Made by a program: the position numbers and the translations under genes
Part shown: positions 50,001 to 59,342 of the stretch, in pieces
Layout of the letters: the number at the start of each line of letters is the position of its first letter
Numbering within the stretch: the stretch's first letter is position 1
Notes under the pieces: generated by a model
What the model was told of the DNA's origin: nothing
Seen by the model: only the letters and a program-made list of their open reading frames with translations
The model's database searches: none
Assembly: GCA_002733805.1 (NCBI GenBank)
Contig: NVXG01000005.1
Coordinates: forward strand, 37,054 to 101,053
Length of the DNA stretch: 64,000 nucleotides
Origin: Robiginitomaculum sp.
GTDB taxonomy: Bacteria; Pseudomonadota; Alphaproteobacteria; Caulobacterales; Maricaulaceae
Reading direction: 5' to 3'

Positions 50001-50718
50001 GGGGCTGTCCCAGATAATTAGTTCAAATACGTCTTAACCCATTGCTTTAGTTGTTTCAATTGGTTTGTTGGGTTACTGTTGTTAAAATGCCACTCACATT
50101 CCTTCAAAAACAGCTCGAAATGTGCCCTTGGGACACCGTTAAATTTACGCATGTGGCGCTTGGCCTGATTCCAAAAGTTCTCAATGCCATTGATGTGATT
50201 ATGCCGGTCGGCGAACAGTTTGGAATGGTTGATCCGCAAGTGTTTGAACTCGGATACATCCAACACGTTGTAGCCGCGCCAGCAGTCAGAATAGACGATA
50301 CTGTCCGGCACCACTTTGCGCTCTATGATCGGATATAAAGTCGCGGAAGAAGCATCAGGGATGATCTTCGTGTAAACCTTGCCACCACGTTTTAATAGGC
50401 CAAATATCGGGACTTTGCCCGCAGCACCCCGTCCTCGCTTGGCTTTTCTCTTACCACCAAAGTAACTCTCGTCGACTTCGATCTCACCAGCAAATACCTC
50501 GTCCGATTCTTGTTCCAGTTCATACGCAATAACCTCACGCAATCGCAGGAAATAATAGTCCGCAGTCTTGCGATTGACCCCGCACAGAGATGCAGCACAT
50601 CTGGCCGTCGTTCCCGCAACAAAATGCTCGATCAACCGTCTTTGTTTATACTGGCTTAATCGTGACTTTCTCATACTGTCCCAGATAACACCCAATCGGC
50701 GTTATCTGGGACAGCCCC
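50001..50718 (-). mobile_element. IS1595-family insertion sequence
   Basis: 17-bp terminal inverted repeats GGGGCTGTCCCAGATAA (50001-50017) and TTATCTGGGACAGCCCC (50702-50718) around a transposase ORF. Confidence 0.9.
50018..50671 (-). CDS. IS1595-family transposase
   Basis: MRKSRLSQYKQRRLIEHFVAGTTARCAASLCGVNRKTADYYFLRLRE...EIEVDESYFGGKRKAKRGRGAAGKVPIFGLLKR...NHINGIENFWNQAKRHMRKFNG. Confidence 0.92.
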   Translation of the reverse strand, partial: RKSRLSQYKQRRLIEHFVAGTTARCAASLCGVNRKTADYYFLRLREVIAYELEQESDEVFAGEIEVDESYFGGKRKAKRGRGAAGKVPIFGLLKRGGKVYTKIIPDASSATLYPIIERKVVPDSIVYSDCWRGYNVLDVSEFKHLRINHSKLFADRHNHINGIENFWNQAKRHMRKFNGVPRAHFELFLKECEWHFNNSNPTNQLKQLKQWVKTYLN

Positions 50719-50979
50719 TAAAAGAAAATTGACATAGATGAAGCTCTAAAAAACATTGAATAGTTTATTACTTTGGTGCAACCTAAAATAATGCTTTAAC
50801 AAATTGAAATACGCCATGAATTCGTTGTGTACGGAGCATGGTGGATCACGATTAAAAAATAGGATGATGTGGCGTTCCAATTTCTAAATTGCCCAAAATC
50901 TAGGGCTGTGATAAATGCGGAAAATAGGCGATTACGAATAGATGGCTTTGCAAAGCCAAAAACTGGGGGAGTTAATTTA

Positions 50980-52119
50980 GTGACGAAAAGAATTGCATTC
51001 TTGACAGGCACACGTGCCGATTTTGGCAAGATAAAGTCCCTGATTAACATTCTGGAAGATGACTCCCAATTTGACGTGCATATTTTTGTTACCGGCATGC
51101 ATATGAACCCTAAATTCGGATTGACTGTCGATGAGGTAATCAAATGCAAATTTTCGAACATTTTTCAATTTATCAATCATAGGGATGTGGACCGGATGGA
51201 CCATATTCTTGCCAAAACGGTTGCTGGTTTTTCTGATTATGTCGCCAGTATCAAACCAGATATGATTGTGATCCATGGTGATCGCCCCGAAGCCCTTGCC
51301 GGGGCCATTGTCGGTAGTTTTAACAATATATATGTTGCTCATATTGAAGGCGGCGAGCTGTCCGGGACTATTGACGACTCAATTCGCCATGCTGTTTCCA
51401 AGCTTTCTCATATTCATTTCGTCGCCAACGAAAGCGCAAAATCGCGCCTGCTGCAACTTGGGGAGGGCGAAGCAACTGTCTTTATCATCGGCTCCCCCGA
51501 TCTTGATCTGATGGATCCAAAGAATTTGCCAAGTCTGGGTGCTGCAAAACAACGATATGATATCCCGTTTGATGAATTTTCCATCAGTATGTTTCACCCT
51601 GTAACGACCGAACATCACGACATGGAAAAACACGCTGTAAACTATGTCGAAGCACTTAAGGCATCTGGGCAGAACTATGTCGTCATTTACCCTAATAATG
51701 ACTTGGGCAGCGAGTTCATCCTTAGCCAAATCGAGAGACTGCGCGGACTAGAGCGTTTTCGAATTTTTCCTTCCTTGCGTATCGACCATTTTCTTACATT
51801 GCTCAGATACAGTAAATTCATTATCGGTAATTCCAGTGCCGGCATTCGGGAGGCTCCGTTTTATAATGTGCCAACCATAGATGTGGGAACCAGACAGCAA
51901 AATCGCAGCAGCGGTTCTTCTGTCAAAAAAAGCTCTTATCAACCGGATGATATCCTATCAGCCATTGACGAGGTGAGCGATTGGAAATTGTCCTTGCATG
52001 AAGACGAGAAAATGCATTTTGGTGTCGGTGGCAGCGACAAGAAATTTTATTCTGTGCTGAAGAAGGAAAAACTGTTCGAGCTCGAAAAACAAAAACAATT
52101 TCAAGAGTTTGGGTTATGA
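50980..52119 (+). CDS. UDP-N-acetylglucosamine 2-epimerase (hydrolysing), NeuC-like
   Basis: TKRIAFLTGTRADFGKIKSLINIL...VIHGDRPEALAGAIVGSFNNIYVAHIEGGELSGTIDDSIRHAVSKLSHIHFVANE. GTG start at 50980. Confidence 0.88.
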   Translation: MTKRIAFLTGTRADFGKIKSLINILEDDSQFDVHIFVTGMHMNPKFGLTVDEVIKCKFSNIFQFINHRDVDRMDHILAKTVAGFSDYVASIKPDMIVIHGDRPEALAGAIVGSFNNIYVAHIEGGELSGTIDDSIRHAVSKLSHIHFVANESAKSRLLQLGEGEATVFIIGSPDLDLMDPKNLPSLGAAKQRYDIPFDEFSISMFHPVTTEHHDMEKHAVNYVEALKASGQNYVVIYPNNDLGSEFILSQIERLRGLERFRIFPSLRIDHFLTLLRYSKFIIGNSSAGIREAPFYNVPTIDVGTRQQNRSSGSSVKKSSYQPDDILSAIDEVSDWKLSLHEDEKMHFGVGGSDKKFYSVLKKEKLFELEKQKQFQEFGL

Positions 52120-52871
52120 AAAAATTACGGCTGATCGCGCGTATTGACGTCAAAAACGAATACGCGATTAAAGGCATACAATTAGAGGGTTTGCGTAAAG
52201 TCGGGGACCCAAACAAGTTGGCGTCCAAGTATTACCAAAGTGGCATTGACGAAATTATTTTTATGGATGCGGTTGCGGCGTATTATGACAGGAACAGCCT
52301 GAGTGATATTATCGACAGGGCCACAAAAGATATTTTTGTCCCCATTACAGTAGGGGGCGGAATTCGGACAATTGAAGATATCCGTACAGCCCTAAAGGCT
52401 GGCGCTGATAAAGTTGCCATTAATACGCAGGCGATCAAGAGACTCGAATTTGTCGAGGAGGCATCAAAGGTTTTTGGTAGCCAGTGCGTAGTCGCTTCAA
52501 TTACTGCCAAACGGGTCGGTGATGGTACATACCTAGCCTATTACGATAACGGCCGTGAAGAGACTGACAGGGACGTTGTGGGCTGGGCAAAGACATTGCA
52601 AGAAGGTGGTGCCGGGGAAATCATGCTGACCTCCATTGATATGGAAGGCACGCGCAAAGGATTTGACATTGATCTTGTCAGGATGATCAAAGAAGCCGTG
52701 TCCATTCCTGTAATTGCAGGAGGCGGGGCAGGTAAAAATGGACACCTGTCTGAATTGGTCGGGCAAACCGGTGTCGATGCGGTTGCGGTGGCGTCAATGT
52801 TACACTACGACTTGGCGTCGGTAGGTGAGTTAAAGAGCCATCTTGGTAATCGTGGGTTCATAACAAGATGA
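52116..52871 (+). CDS. HisF-like protein of a surface polysaccharide locus
   Basis: RLIARIDVKNEYAIKGIQLEGLRKVGDPNKLASKYYQSGIDEIIFMDAV...VGGGIRTIEDI; VASITAKR replaces AIDAKR. Confidence 0.9.
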   Translation: MKKLRLIARIDVKNEYAIKGIQLEGLRKVGDPNKLASKYYQSGIDEIIFMDAVAAYYDRNSLSDIIDRATKDIFVPITVGGGIRTIEDIRTALKAGADKVAINTQAIKRLEFVEEASKVFGSQCVVASITAKRVGDGTYLAYYDNGREETDRDVVGWAKTLQEGGAGEIMLTSIDMEGTRKGFDIDLVRMIKEAVSIPVIAGGGAGKNGHLSELVGQTGVDAVAVASMLHYDLASVGELKSHLGNRGFITR

Positions 52872-53509
52872 CGGTTTCGGTCGGTGTTGTTGATTATGGA
52901 ATAGGCAATGTTAAGAGCATTATTGGCGCGCTGGATAAAGTAGGTGCGCAAGTAATCCTTACTGATAACCCTGAACAATTATTGCAATCCGATGCAATGA
53001 TTTTGCCTGGAGTAGGTGCTTTTGGCCATGCCATGCAACAATTAAAAGAGCGCAATCTGGACCAAGTTATCCGAGAATTTACGGACAGCAAGCGCCAGTT
53101 TTTAGGAATTTGTGTTGGTATGCAATTGCTCTTTACAACTGGTGAGGAATTTGGCGAACATGCAGGGTTGGGGATTATTCCCGGGACTGTTTCCAAGATC
53201 TCTCTAAAATCTGAATCCACCGCTCCGTTGCCGCATATCTCTTGGAACGAACTCTATGCTGGTGATAACCAAAACTGGGCTGGGAGTATTCTAGAAGGTC
53301 TGGGCAGTGGAGAAAACGTCTATTTTGTTCACAGCTATGTTGGGACGCCAGATTGTTCGCAAGATATCCTCGCTGTAACTGAATATGATGGGTTACATCT
53401 TTGCGCTGCAGTTCAACATGAAAACATAACTGGGTGCCAGTTTCATCCCGAGAAGAGTGGCGAAACTGGCCTTAAAATCATCGATAATTTTATTAAAAAG
53501 AGCCGATAA
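52868..53509 (+). CDS. HisH-like glutamine amidotransferase
   Basis: VVDYGIGNVKSIIGALDKVGAQVILTDNPEQL, FLGICVGMQLLF (nucleophile), CQFHPEKSGETG. Confidence 0.93.
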   Translation: MTVSVGVVDYGIGNVKSIIGALDKVGAQVILTDNPEQLLQSDAMILPGVGAFGHAMQQLKERNLDQVIREFTDSKRQFLGICVGMQLLFTTGEEFGEHAGLGIIPGTVSKISLKSESTAPLPHISWNELYAGDNQNWAGSILEGLGSGENVYFVHSYVGTPDCSQDILAVTEYDGLHLCAAVQHENITGCQFHPEKSGETGLKIIDNFIKKSR

Positions 53510-53511
53510 AA

Positions 53512-54741
53512 ATGAATAACCCTTCACATACGTATTATGGTCTCCCCAACGAAGTTCTGTTCTGTAAAAAGTGCGTTATTTCAAATCAACGACCAAATTC
53601 TACAATTGAGTTTAAAAACCGCAAGGATGAAACCAAAAAGGTCATAAACTTCAATGATGAAGGGGTCTGTTCTGCTTGTGAGTATCACGCGGAAAAGGAT
53701 GTTGTTATTGACTGGCAGGCCCGTGATGGGGACCTTCGGGCTCTTTTGGCGAAGTTTAAGCGCACCGATGGCGGGTATGATGTAATTGTTCCGGGCAGTG
53801 GTGGTAAAGACAGCGCGTTTACCGCTCATGTGCTGAAATACAAATACGGCATGAACCCGCTGACTGTGACATGGGCTCCGCACCTTTATACGCCGATTGG
53901 TTTTGAAAATTTTGCAGATTGGATGCACGTTGGTGGTCTGGATAATATTCTTTATACGCCGAACGGAAAATTGCATCGGCTTATGACCAAAAATGCCTTT
54001 CATAACCTGCTGCATCCCTTTCAACCCTTTATCATTGGGCAGCGCATTATTGGTCCGATGATGGCAAAACGTTTTGGGGTGAAATTGGTGATCTATGGGG
54101 AAAACCAGGCTGAGTATGGCAATGCCATCAATGAAAATGTCAAACCGGTTATGAGTGATGAATTCTTCTCAACCGCCGATCCCCTTGATATGCGTTTTGG
54201 TGACATAGATATGCGGAGCTATATCAAAGATTCTGGTTTTGAACTGGGCGATTTTGCGCCCTATATTCCGCCCAAGCGCGAAGAAATCATTTCAGCCGGG
54301 GTCGAGGTTCACTATCTGGGCTATTATCTTAAATGGGATCCGCAAGAGTGTTATTACTATGCCGTAGAGAACACCGGATTTAAGGGCAACACCTCGAGAA
54401 CAGAGGGGAGCTACTCAAAATATAGCTCGATCGATGATAAAATTGATCCATTCCACTATTACACAACCTTGATCAAATTTGGAATTGGCCGAGCCACTTA
54501 CGATTCTGCTCAAGAGGTGCGCAATGATAAAATCACACGCGACGAAGCAGCCTATCTCGTTAAAAAATATGATACTGAATTTCCCAAGAAATACTTTAAA
54601 GAATTTCTTGGCTATATTGATACGACAGAAGATAAATTTTGGAAAACAATCGAAAAATTCCGCTCTCCGCATCTGTGGCGTAAAGTCGATGGTGAATGGA
54701 AATTACGCCACACGGTCACCGTTGATGGTGCAGATGACTGA
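53512..54741 (+). CDS. N-acetyl sugar amidotransferase, WbpG-like
   Basis: FCKKCVISNQRPNSTIEF...VCSACEYHAEKDVVIDWQARDGDLRALLAKFK...YDVIVPGSGGKDSAFTAHVLKYKYGMNPLTVTWAPH (PP-loop). Confidence 0.92.
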   Translation: MNNPSHTYYGLPNEVLFCKKCVISNQRPNSTIEFKNRKDETKKVINFNDEGVCSACEYHAEKDVVIDWQARDGDLRALLAKFKRTDGGYDVIVPGSGGKDSAFTAHVLKYKYGMNPLTVTWAPHLYTPIGFENFADWMHVGGLDNILYTPNGKLHRLMTKNAFHNLLHPFQPFIIGQRIIGPMMAKRFGVKLVIYGENQAEYGNAINENVKPVMSDEFFSTADPLDMRFGDIDMRSYIKDSGFELGDFAPYIPPKREEIISAGVEVHYLGYYLKWDPQECYYYAVENTGFKGNTSRTEGSYSKYSSIDDKIDPFHYYTTLIKFGIGRATYDSAQEVRNDKITRDEAAYLVKKYDTEFPKKYFKEFLGYIDTTEDKFWKTIEKFRSPHLWRKVDGEWKLRHTVTVDGADD

Positions 54742-54759
54742 GACTCAGATTGCAATAAA

Positions 54760-55920
54760 ATGAAACAGCTCGATTTCCTCCACGTCGCTAGCTTCAATGG
54801 TAATGTCGGTGACAACGCCAATCATAATGGTTCTTTGCGATTGTTGATGCAAAACCTTGGTGCCCAATTGCAGGTTAAACAACTCGAAATTCGAAAATCT
54901 TACAATAATTACACACTTGAGGATGGCTGGAGTTTTGATGAAAAATTTGCTGATGAAGTTAACGCCCATGATCTGACCTTTGTGGGCGGCGGGAATTACT
55001 TTGAGCTTTGGTTGAGTGGTTCCCAAACGGGCACGACAATTGATATATCCATGGCCGTCTTGGAGAAAATTAAAAGCCCGACTGTCTTTTATGGCTTGGG
55101 CTGCGACATTGCGATGGGCGTAGAGCAAGAAGCAATCGATAAATTTGAGCGCTTTCTTGATTATCTGGACAAGCGGCAGAATTTTATGGTTTTCCTGAGA
55201 AATGACGGCAGCCAACAGACATTACGTGATCTCTATGGTACTAAATTTGACCATTTTGTCAGATGTGTTCCTGATGGCGGTTTCTTTGTCGATGCAACCC
55301 AGAAAAGTGATCCAGATTTTATCGTTCCGGGGAAGAAAAATATTGTTGTCAATTTATCTGGCGACATGATGGACACACGCTTTCCTGACTCTTCTAATAT
55401 GTCATATGCTGACTTTATTTCACAGATAGGGATTGTTCTTGAAACACTGATTGATCGGCAAAATGCGAATATAATTTTCATCCCTCACATGTATAAAGAC
55501 ATCAGCTGCATTTATGACTGCATGGAGAACATTAATGATTTCAAAAATCGCTACAATGTTCGTGTCGCCCCTTTACTGACCGGGGTGGGGAGTGAAAATA
55601 CGATTTTTTCTCTGTATAAACACGCAGATCTTGCAATGGGAATGAGGTTTCATGCCAATGTCTGTCCGGTTGGCTTAAATACGCCAGCGATCGGCCTGTC
55701 CTCCTACAAACAAGTCAAAGAACTTTATAGGGAGCTCGAACTGGAAAGTTCATGCATTGAGGTAAATAAAGGGAACTTCAAAGACACACTGATTGAGTTG
55801 GCCACGGAGTATCTCACGGCCCCCCTTGATATTAAAAGAAAATTGAAAAGACAAAAAACCAAACTTTCTGCCTGGATTATCAGAGAACATAAGAAAATAG
55901 ACGAAATATTGTTGGGGTAA
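54760..55920 (+). CDS. Polysaccharide pyruvyl transferase family protein
   Basis: DLTFVGGGNYFELWLSGSQTGTTIDISMAVLEKIKSPTVFYGLGCDI...ADLAMGMRFHANVCPVGLNTPAIGLSSYKQVKELYRELELE. Confidence 0.8.
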   Translation: MKQLDFLHVASFNGNVGDNANHNGSLRLLMQNLGAQLQVKQLEIRKSYNNYTLEDGWSFDEKFADEVNAHDLTFVGGGNYFELWLSGSQTGTTIDISMAVLEKIKSPTVFYGLGCDIAMGVEQEAIDKFERFLDYLDKRQNFMVFLRNDGSQQTLRDLYGTKFDHFVRCVPDGGFFVDATQKSDPDFIVPGKKNIVVNLSGDMMDTRFPDSSNMSYADFISQIGIVLETLIDRQNANIIFIPHMYKDISCIYDCMENINDFKNRYNVRVAPLLTGVGSENTIFSLYKHADLAMGMRFHANVCPVGLNTPAIGLSSYKQVKELYRELELESSCIEVNKGNFKDTLIELATEYLTAPLDIKRKLKRQKTKLSAWIIREHKKIDEILLG

Positions 55921-55930
55921 ACTGGAGACA

Positions 55931-57190
55931 ATGGTATCTAGGAAAAAAATTCTTTTTGTAACTTATGGTGGAGGTCACGCAAATATAGTTGATCTTATCG
56001 CCGAAGAAATACTTGCTAGAGGTGATCTCGATTTCAAAATTCTTGCCCTTACATCAGCTTTGGATCAACTAACACCAAGTTATCCAGATGGAAGTGTATC
56101 GGGGATTTCAGAATACTCTTTTTTATTCAATGATTGCATCGAAGAGGTGCATTCAATCGGCAAAACCATGCTTGCATCCAATTACAATCCTAAATTTTCA
56201 AAGGAAGAATCCATTTGGTATTTGGGATTGTCTATGTACGACTTAATCCAGACGCATGGCCGAGAGCGCGCGTATGCTGATTATAAAAAATTTGGCAGAA
56301 AATGCTTTAAACCGGTTGATACAATTTCCAAAATTCTAAAATTTGAAAAACCAGATGTTCTGTTTACGACCACGTCTCCCCGGTTTGAAGAGGCGTCTAT
56401 TCTGGCCGCCAGCTTACTAGGCATACCTACGGTCCAGTTGCTTGATTTGTTTGGCGATGTTTCTCCGCGGCCAAGTGCGGATCATATTGTGGTTATGAAT
56501 AAAAATGTAGAAGAGCAGTTGAGAAGTCGCGGGATCACAAAGCCAAAAATTAAAATATTTGGTCAGCCCGCAATTGAAAAAACAGTGCGGAGCATCCAGT
56601 CATGTGATCGAGATGCGCTTCGTAAATCCCTCAAAATTCAACCTCAAGAAAAAGTACTACTCTTTGCATCACAAAGACTTGTTGCATGTAACGAAAATCT
56701 CGAAATTATTTCCAATATTCCCTATAACCTTATCTACGATAAGCTGTTTCCAATCTTCCGTGAAATGCACGAACGATATGGAATCATATTCCTCCTTAGA
56801 ACCCATCCCAACGAAGACCTTTGCGAATACTCTGACTATCTGAAGGATTTTAAATTTATAAAGCACGTAAATGGAACTTTGAACCTTGAGGAGAGCCTAT
56901 CCATCTCAGATATTCTTCTTACCAAAACTTCTACGGTCGGCGTGGAAGCAGCGGCGGCAGGCATGACTGTTTTAACGTATATGCACGACTATGACATCGG
57001 CTATTCCGTTCCAAATTATAAGGTTGCTCCATATATATTTTCTAATGGTTTTCGTGAATTAACAACAAATCTTCATGCGGTAATCCCGAGTATTGGCGCT
57101 CGCATAGCCTCGCCCAGACATTTCATTGAGTCTGATTGTGTTGGCAAAACGGTTTCTTTGCTAACAGAATTGGCACAAAATGGAATTTAG
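55931..57190 (+). CDS. Putative GT-B-fold glycosyl/phosphoglycosyl transferase
   Basis: KKILFVTYGGGHANIVDLIAEEILARG...KPDVLFTTTSPRFEEASILAASLLGIPTVQLLDLFGD...ILLTKTSTVGVEAAAAGMTVLTYM. Confidence 0.55.
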   Translation: MVSRKKILFVTYGGGHANIVDLIAEEILARGDLDFKILALTSALDQLTPSYPDGSVSGISEYSFLFNDCIEEVHSIGKTMLASNYNPKFSKEESIWYLGLSMYDLIQTHGRERAYADYKKFGRKCFKPVDTISKILKFEKPDVLFTTTSPRFEEASILAASLLGIPTVQLLDLFGDVSPRPSADHIVVMNKNVEEQLRSRGITKPKIKIFGQPAIEKTVRSIQSCDRDALRKSLKIQPQEKVLLFASQRLVACNENLEIISNIPYNLIYDKLFPIFREMHERYGIIFLLRTHPNEDLCEYSDYLKDFKFIKHVNGTLNLEESLSISDILLTKTSTVGVEAAAAGMTVLTYMHDYDIGYSVPNYKVAPYIFSNGFRELTTNLHAVIPSIGARIASPRHFIESDCVGKTVSLLTELAQNGI

Positions 57191-57271
57191 TTTATGGTCA
57201 TTGGGTGCAAGTTTGCTGTACAAAAAAAGTCCTCTTTATACCTAAACGAAATTGGGCCACTGGAGTTTCTT

Positions 57272-58411
57272 ATGCGGGTTCTTACTGTTCGTTCTGCTCT
57301 TACTGATATGGGACCGGGCACCCAGCCCTTGACAATTGCCCGCGAGCTTAAGCGTCAAGGGCATCACGTAGCCTTTGCGTCTAGCGGTGGGAAATTTTTA
57401 CCTGAAGTCGAAAAGGCTGGCTTTAAGGTGCATCGGGTGCCTGAACTGGCACACGATTCTCACGATCCTCTCAGTGTATTAAAAGCTATAAAATCGCTTG
57501 CAAAGGTTATTGGCAAAGAACGGCCAGACGTACTCCACGGACACAATGCTGCCGCCACAATCACCGCATTTTCTGGTGGTATTTTGAAAGGAAGGCGCAT
57601 TCCATGCGTTACTAGCGTGCGCGGAGTTGAGGAACGTGATACGCACCAATGGCGCAATCGAATTTGGCGGGCCACACCTGGAAAACTTCTTGGCGTTTGC
57701 GAGAAAACACGAGAACGGCTTCTCAGTTTTGGCGTTCCAGATAAGAAAATACTTGTGACGTATAATGGTGTTGACGCAACACGGTTCGATCCTCGGCATT
57801 TGAATTCGGTTGCCACGCGCAAAATGTTTAAACTTGAAGGAAAAATGGTGGTTGGCACTGTTGGCGCCATTACAGGTTCGGATGGACGAGAGGGTGTTAG
57901 TAAAGGTCAACACAACCTCGTCAAAGCTGTTGGGATGCTAAAGAACAAACATCCGAATCTCTCAATCTTGCTTGTTGGCGATGGGCCAACGCGACACCGA
58001 GTGGAAGCTGCAGTTAAAGAAGCTGGCATTGAGGACAGAGTAATATTTGCTGGTCGGCGATTTGATGTCCCGGAAATGCTGATGGGCATGGATATTTATT
58101 GCCTAGCTTCAATATATGGAGAATTCTTTCCCAACTCGATCATTGAAGCCATGTGCATGGGCCTGCCCTGGATCGGCAGCGATATTGCCGGTTTGAGCGA
58201 ACTGACGGCAGATGGAAAGGCTGGCTGGGTAACACCTATTGATGATGTTGGTGCTTTAGCCAAAAACCTTGACCGCCTGGTAAGCGATGATGGATTGCGA
58301 AGAAAAATGGGCAAAAATGCCCGGCAGGAAGTTATGGAGCATTTTACCATTGAAAAAGTTGCAGGCCGAATTCTTAATGCCTACCGAGAAGCCGGTGTGA
58401 CCGCAAATTGA
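57272..58411 (+). CDS. Glycosyltransferase family 4 protein
   Basis: MRVLTVRSALTDMGPGTQPLTIARELKRQGHHVAFASSGGKFLPEVEKAGFKVHRVP...FFPNSIIEAMCMGLPWIGSDIAGLSEL. Confidence 0.9.
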   Translation: MRVLTVRSALTDMGPGTQPLTIARELKRQGHHVAFASSGGKFLPEVEKAGFKVHRVPELAHDSHDPLSVLKAIKSLAKVIGKERPDVLHGHNAAATITAFSGGILKGRRIPCVTSVRGVEERDTHQWRNRIWRATPGKLLGVCEKTRERLLSFGVPDKKILVTYNGVDATRFDPRHLNSVATRKMFKLEGKMVVGTVGAITGSDGREGVSKGQHNLVKAVGMLKNKHPNLSILLVGDGPTRHRVEAAVKEAGIEDRVIFAGRRFDVPEMLMGMDIYCLASIYGEFFPNSIIEAMCMGLPWIGSDIAGLSELTADGKAGWVTPIDDVGALAKNLDRLVSDDGLRRKMGKNARQEVMEHFTIEKVAGRILNAYREAGVTAN

Positions 58412-58540
58412 GCGATCCTGGCAAAATGATTGCGTAAGTAAAAAAAAAGTAGGTAATATCTTTTCCAGTTGCCAACGTTGTCTTGATGGAGCTGGAGATA
58501 ACTACAAAATGATAAGCGAGTTTAGTCAGTTGGGGAAATT

Positions 58541-59281
58541 ATGCGACGTTTGATATCAAGCATATTTGAGAAATTTGGATACAAAATTATTCGTGAGAAA
58601 AAAGGTGAATTTTCTCCGGAATTTTTAGAAGAATATACTAAAATAAGCGATCTGACTATGGTTGACAGGTCTGGCGCGCTCGCTGTTTGGGATGCGGTTG
58701 ATCATGTGGTTAATCGCTCTATCGAAGGTGATTTGGTGGAGTGCGGTATTTGGCGAGGGGGCATCTCAATATTGATGGCCCGTCGACTGGCCACGCTTGG
58801 GAGCAAAACCCGTAAACTGTGGTTGTTTGATACGTTCGAGGGCATGTCGGAACCAACGGAAGTTGATATGGACAAGCATGGTGTGGCTGCGTCGGATCAA
58901 CTATCTCAAGCCAGTAAAACCGATGAAGAAAATAATGTTTGGGCATATGCCTCGGATGAAGCTGTCGCTAGTAATTTTCGAAAGTCGGGAGTCGATCCAT
59001 CCATTTGCAATTTTGTAAAAGGAAAAGTCGAAGATACAATCCCCAAGAACATGCCAAAAAAAATATCAATCTTGCGTCTAGATACGGATTGGTATGAGTC
59101 AACCAAACACGAACTTGAATATTTATACCCCAAATTGAGCACTGGCGGCGTTTTGCTGATTGATGATTATCAATATTGGGGGGGCTGCCATCAAGCGGTT
59201 GAGGAATATTTTTCTGATAAGAGCCAACGTCCGTTTTTTGCAACGCTGGCAAATGGCAGCCTTGTGAGTATCAAGATATAA
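58541..59281 (+). CDS. TylF/MycF-like O-methyltransferase
   Basis: EGDLVECGIWRGGISILMARRLATLGSKTRKLWLFDTFEGMSEPTEVD...ISILRLDTDWYESTKHELEYLYPKLSTGGVLLIDDYQYWGGCHQAVEEYF. Confidence 0.9.
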   Translation: MRRLISSIFEKFGYKIIREKKGEFSPEFLEEYTKISDLTMVDRSGALAVWDAVDHVVNRSIEGDLVECGIWRGGISILMARRLATLGSKTRKLWLFDTFEGMSEPTEVDMDKHGVAASDQLSQASKTDEENNVWAYASDEAVASNFRKSGVDPSICNFVKGKVEDTIPKNMPKKISILRLDTDWYESTKHELEYLYPKLSTGGVLLIDDYQYWGGCHQAVEEYFSDKSQRPFFATLANGSLVSIKI

Positions 59282-59342
59282 AGAATGTTTTTCTGATAAG
59301 TGATCGAAAAACTGCAAACTCATAAAAAAACATCATGGGATA

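Noticed and set aside
46787-51000. Second att copy of tRNA-Ser 3' end
   Set aside because: No repeat of gggttcgaatccctgtctctccgcca found by eye downstream, so island boundaries here are not claimed.
52116-53509. Histidine biosynthesis operon (hisF-hisH)
   Set aside because: No other his genes, the pair is embedded in a polysaccharide locus beside WbpG-like and NeuC-like genes, and the HisF catalytic Asp is replaced.
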